The notes under the pieces were generated by a model that worked only from the letters and a program-made list of their open reading frames with translations, was not told the origin of the DNA and searched no databases. The position numbers were made by a program, and so were the translations under genes. Shown piece by piece: positions 6,883 through 9,739 of a DNA stretch of 9,739 nucleotides. Every line of letters starts with the position of its first letter. Positions within the stretch are counted from its first letter, which is position 1. This DNA is from Flavobacterium sp. (GTDB lineage: Bacteria; Bacteroidota; Bacteroidia; Flavobacteriales; Flavobacteriaceae), in contig JAUXNR010000236.1 of assembly GCA_030682755.1 (NCBI GenBank), positions 1 to 9,739 on the forward strand, given 5' to 3'.

Positions 6883-7803
6883 ATGAAGAAATTATATTTC
6901 ACACTACTGGTAGTTGTAATTGGTCTTACAGACATTACCGCTCAACAAGATCCTCATTATACACAATACATGTATAATATGAACGTGATTAACCCAGCCT
7001 ATGCAGGTAGCAAAGAGAATCTTTCCTTTGGATTGTTATACCGCAAGCAGTGGGTAGAAATTGAAGATGCTCCAACCACGGCTACTTTTTCCGGACATAT
7101 GCCTGTTGGGAAAAACGTAGGGATGGGACTTTCACTTATTTCAGACGAGATAGGTCCGGTAACCGAACAAAATGTATATGCTGACTTCTCCTATACCTTA
7201 AACTTAGGGGGTGAGCACAAACTAGCCTTTGGTTTAAAAGCCGGTGCAACCTTTCATAAAGTAGGCTTGTTTGATGACGTTTACAGCACACTCCCGCAGC
7301 CAAACGACCCCGCTTTTGCTGAAAACACAAACAATGTGTACATGAATATCGGAACCGGTATTTTCTATTATACCGAAAGATATTATGTTGCTTTGTCGGT
7401 TCCTAATATGTTAAAATCAAAACACCTTGATTTCAACGGAAGAGAATTCGGAACAGAAACACAACACTATTTCTTAACCGGAGGATATGTATTTGATTTA
7501 ACAGACAATGTAAAATTCAAACCTTTTGCAATGTTTAAGTCGGCTTTCAATGCTCCTTCATCTTTAGATGTATCCACCAACTTTTTGTTCAACGAGAAGT
7601 TTGAGATAGGTGCAACCTACCGATTGGAAGACAGTTTCGGAGCCATGGTTAACTATGCCATTACTCCTAATGTACGCATCGGGTATGCTTATGACCATAT
7701 CGTTTCTGATTTGAAGGTAACCACTCCTTCTTCTCACGAGGTGATTTTGTTGTTCGATTTGAACTTCCCGAAAAAAGTTTCACGTTCACCACGATATTTC
7801 TAA
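6883..7803 (+). CDS. PorP/SprF family type IX secretion system outer-membrane protein
   Basis: The 306-residue product belongs to the PorP/SprF family, outer-membrane beta-barrel proteins linked to T9SS. A signal peptide precedes a likely cut after A20 (ITA-QQD). The mature protein opens with the family hallmark QDPHYTQYMYN followed by NPAYAGS (residues 22-43), then RKQWVEIEDAPTT, and alternating amphipathic strands such as VGMGLSLISDEIGP and HKLAFGLKAGATFHKVG, finishing with HEVILLFDLNF and a terminal RYF rich in aromatic residues. The length, about 300 residues, is usual. Its place directly after a gene with a type B C-terminal domain mirrors sprB-sprF, where the partner is needed for secretion of its own cargo; I infer that this copy serves the adhesin at 1409-6811. 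It is probably one of several paralogues in the genome, and I do not assign it porP or sprF. It starts at ATG 6883, 21 bases after the stem-loop; only 19 bases separate its stop from the next gene. Confidence 0.92.
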   Translation: MKKLYFTLLVVVIGLTDITAQQDPHYTQYMYNMNVINPAYAGSKENLSFGLLYRKQWVEIEDAPTTATFSGHMPVGKNVGMGLSLISDEIGPVTEQNVYADFSYTLNLGGEHKLAFGLKAGATFHKVGLFDDVYSTLPQPNDPAFAENTNNVYMNIGTGIFYYTERYYVALSVPNMLKSKHLDFNGREFGTETQHYFLTGGYVFDLTDNVKFKPFAMFKSAFNAPSSLDVSTNFLFNEKFEIGATYRLEDSFGAMVNYAITPNVRIGYAYDHIVSDLKVTTPSSHEVILLFDLNFPKKVSRSPRYF

Positions 7804-7822
7804 CCTAAAAGCGACCTAAACA

Positions 7823-9703
7823 ATGAAAAAAGTATATATATCCCTGTTAAGTTTAGTAGTTTTTGGAACTACAACACTAACAGCACAGAATAAAGACACA
7901 CAAAAAGCCGATAAGCTCTTCAACCGATTGGAATATGTTGCAGCCGCTGAAGAATATCTCAAGCTTGCCGAAAAAAGCAAAGGTGACAGCTATGTGTACA
8001 AACAACTTGCTGAGAGTTATTTCAACACCTTTAATCCCGCTGAAGCCAGCAAGTGGTATGCCAGAGCCGTGGAAACTGATCAAGATGCAGAAACCTATTA
8101 CCGTTATGCACAAATGCTAAAAGCTCAAGGAAAGTATGAAGAGGCCAACAAGCAAATGCAAAAGTTTGCTACAAAGGCTCCAAACGATCAAAGAGCCAAA
8201 GACTTTAAGGCCAATCCAAACTATTTGCCAAAACTTTTAGACAAACAAAAACAGTTTGATTTAAAACCTTTGGATATCAACAGTGACAAGTCAGACTTTG
8301 GAGCGGTGCTTCATGGCGATAAGTTATATTTCACCTCGGCTCGTAATGCCGCTCGTAAAACCTATGGTTGGAACGACGAGCCTTTTCTTGATATTTATCA
8401 GGCCACTTATAATGTAGATGGAACCATTACCAATGCCACAACCGTAGCGGAATTAAATTCAAAATGGCACGATGGTCCTTCAACACTGAGTGCTGACGGA
8501 AATACGATTTATTTCTCCAGTGAGAGTTTTAAAGAAAATGGCTTTGTTAAAGACAAAAGTAAAAATGTCAATGCTAAATTTGGTCAAGTAAACTTGTTCA
8601 AAGCTACTAAAACGGGAGACAAATGGGGAAATATCACCTCACTTCCTTTTAACAGCAACAGTTATTCAACCGGAAATCCATCTCTTAGTAAAGACGGTAA
8701 AACCTTATACTTCTCTTCTGATATGCCCGGAAGTATCGGCGGCTCAGACATTTGGAAAGTCACCGTTAATGCAGACGGCAGTTTTGGAGAACCTCAGAAC
8801 TTAGGTACTAGTGTAAACACTGAAGGTGATGAAAACTTCCCATTTATCTCAGAAGACAACAAAACACTTTATTTTGCTTCTAACGGAAGACAAGGTTTTG
8901 GAGGTTTAGACGTATTTATGTATGATTTTGCCAAAGGTGAAGCTACTAATATGGGGAAACCGGTTAATAGTGAAAAAGATGATTTTGCTTTTTCTTTAAA
9001 CACAGAAAAAAATGTTGGATTCTTATCGAGCAATCGCTCGGGTGTGGATAACCTCTATTTGGCAACTCCGGTTTGTGGTGTAGAAGTTATCACCCTTGTA
9101 ACCGATGCTAAAACAGGTGCTCCGCTAGCCAATGCCAGAGTAGCTATTGTTGACGAGAAGAAAAACGTAATTGCTACGGAAACAACTGCTGCAAACGGTC
9201 AAGTGAGCTATTTTGTTGAATGTAACAAAGCTTATGCTATTCAAGCCGCTAAAGACGGTTATGAAAGCAATACATTCCCTGTAGCTGCAAGCAAAGGTGG
9301 TGTTCAAAACATCGCTGCTACCTTGAGCCCAATTGATGTGATTGTAACAGAAACAGAAATTATTTTAAAACCTATTTACTTTGAATTCAACAAAAGTAAC
9401 ATCACTCAAGAAGGTGCTTTTGAATTGGATAAGTTAGTGCAGGTGATGAAAAACAATGAGAACATGGTTATCCTTGCCAAAGCTCATACCGATAACAGAG
9501 GTAGCGACAGTTACAACATGAATTTATCTGAAAGAAGAGCTCAAGCAACTGCTCAATACATCATCTCTAAAGGTATCGCAAGAGACAGAATCTCCGCAAA
9601 AGGCTTAGGAGAATCTGAACCAAAAGTAGATTGTGGTGAAAATTGTACCGAAGAACAACACGCTGAAAACAGAAGAAGTGAGTTCCTAATCGTAAAAAAA
9701 TAA
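7823..9703 (+). CDS. PorE-like OmpA family protein (TPR, PD40 propeller, CRD and peptidoglycan-binding OmpA domains)
   Basis: This 626-residue envelope protein has the domain order of the T9SS component PorE of Porphyromonas gingivalis. A signal peptide ends near A21 (LTA-QN). TPR-like helices follow (about 28-130, with AAEEYLKLAEKS, ASKWYARAVE, AQMLKAQGKYEEA), then a PD40/WD40-like beta-propeller (about 150-415; blades such as LSADGNTIYFSS, LSKDGKTLYFSSD, SEDNKTLYFASN), a carboxypeptidase regulatory-like domain (about 419-503, TDAKTGAPLANARVAI) and an OmpA C-terminal domain (about 513-626). In the last, TDNRGSDSYNMNLSERRAQ puts D557 and R572 at the 15-residue spacing of the two diaminopimelate-binding residues of E. 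coli OmpA, so peptidoglycan binding is likely intact. PorE is a lipoprotein, but no cysteine follows this signal peptide, so a soluble periplasmic form is expected. It probably anchors the neighbouring PorP/SprF-type protein to the cell wall; that role is inferred from domains and gene order. Stop TAA at 9701-9703. Confidence 0.92.
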   Translation: MKKVYISLLSLVVFGTTTLTAQNKDTQKADKLFNRLEYVAAAEEYLKLAEKSKGDSYVYKQLAESYFNTFNPAEASKWYARAVETDQDAETYYRYAQMLKAQGKYEEANKQMQKFATKAPNDQRAKDFKANPNYLPKLLDKQKQFDLKPLDINSDKSDFGAVLHGDKLYFTSARNAARKTYGWNDEPFLDIYQATYNVDGTITNATTVAELNSKWHDGPSTLSADGNTIYFSSESFKENGFVKDKSKNVNAKFGQVNLFKATKTGDKWGNITSLPFNSNSYSTGNPSLSKDGKTLYFSSDMPGSIGGSDIWKVTVNADGSFGEPQNLGTSVNTEGDENFPFISEDNKTLYFASNGRQGFGGLDVFMYDFAKGEATNMGKPVNSEKDDFAFSLNTEKNVGFLSSNRSGVDNLYLATPVCGVEVITLVTDAKTGAPLANARVAIVDEKKNVIATETTAANGQVSYFVECNKAYAIQAAKDGYESNTFPVAASKGGVQNIAATLSPIDVIVTETEIILKPIYFEFNKSNITQEGAFELDKLVQVMKNNENMVILAKAHTDNRGSDSYNMNLSERRAQATAQYIISKGIARDRISAKGLGESEPKVDCGENCTEEQHAENRRSEFLIVKK

Positions 9704-9720
9704 AATACCTAAACAACTAA

Positions 9721-9739
9721 ATGCTAAAAACAGACTATC
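9721..9739 (+). CDS. Possible start of a further gene in the same operon (truncated by window edge)
   Basis: An ATG at 9721 lies 17 bases after the stop of the OmpA-family gene and remains open for the six complete codons visible (MLKTDY). The spacing resembles the 19 bases between the previous two genes, and both gaps contain ACCTAAACAA shortly before or touching the ATG. Too little sequence remains to recognise a product, and a chance ATG in AT-rich DNA is equally possible. Confidence 0.25.

Overview
The window looks like a chromosomal segment from a member of the Flavobacteriia, most likely Flavobacterium or a close relative. The DNA is AT-rich, start codons lack Shine-Dalgarno sequences, and a TAnnTTTG-type -7 element is visible. 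The gene content is also diagnostic: a type IX secretion system (T9SS) type B cargo protein, a PorP/SprF-family protein and a TPR/PD40/OmpA protein, a set confined to Bacteroidota. The genus is inferred from protein style, not from a search.

Layout. Positions 1-450 hold the 3' end of recJ (single-strand-specific 5'-3' exonuclease) on the + strand. It converges on, and overlaps by 9 bases, an lpxH-type UDP-2,3-diacylglucosamine diphosphatase gene on the - strand (442-1194), which apparently starts at TTG. A 214-base AT-rich divergent intergenic region (1195-1408) follows. It carries a good -7 element for lpxH, a weaker one for the rightward transcript, and an 8+8 inverted repeat just before the next gene. 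From 1409 to the right edge everything is on the + strand and reads as one operon: a 1800-residue modular secreted adhesin (1409-6811), a stem-loop without a U-tract (6824-6861), a PorP/SprF-family outer-membrane protein (6883-7803), and a TPR-PD40-CRD-OmpA protein (7823-9703). An ATG at 9721 may open another gene.

How the genes work together. The adhesin has an N-terminal signal peptide for Sec export and a C-terminal type B sorting domain for T9SS export. Type B cargo such as SprB of F. johnsoniae is known to depend on a partner of the PorP/SprF family, and the next gene encodes one. The third protein has the PorE-like domain order and an OmpA-type peptidoglycan-binding domain, so it could tie the outer-membrane partner to the cell wall. 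The cassette is therefore best read as cargo, cognate outer-membrane partner and periplasmic anchor. This arrangement is known in flavobacteria. The less routine details here are the adhesin's module composition with near-identical DNA in its tandem repeats, the inter-cistronic hairpin, and the absence of a lipobox on the PorE-like protein. I see no RNA genes, insertion sequences, CRISPR arrays or disrupted genes. No wholly new system is demonstrable from the sequence alone.
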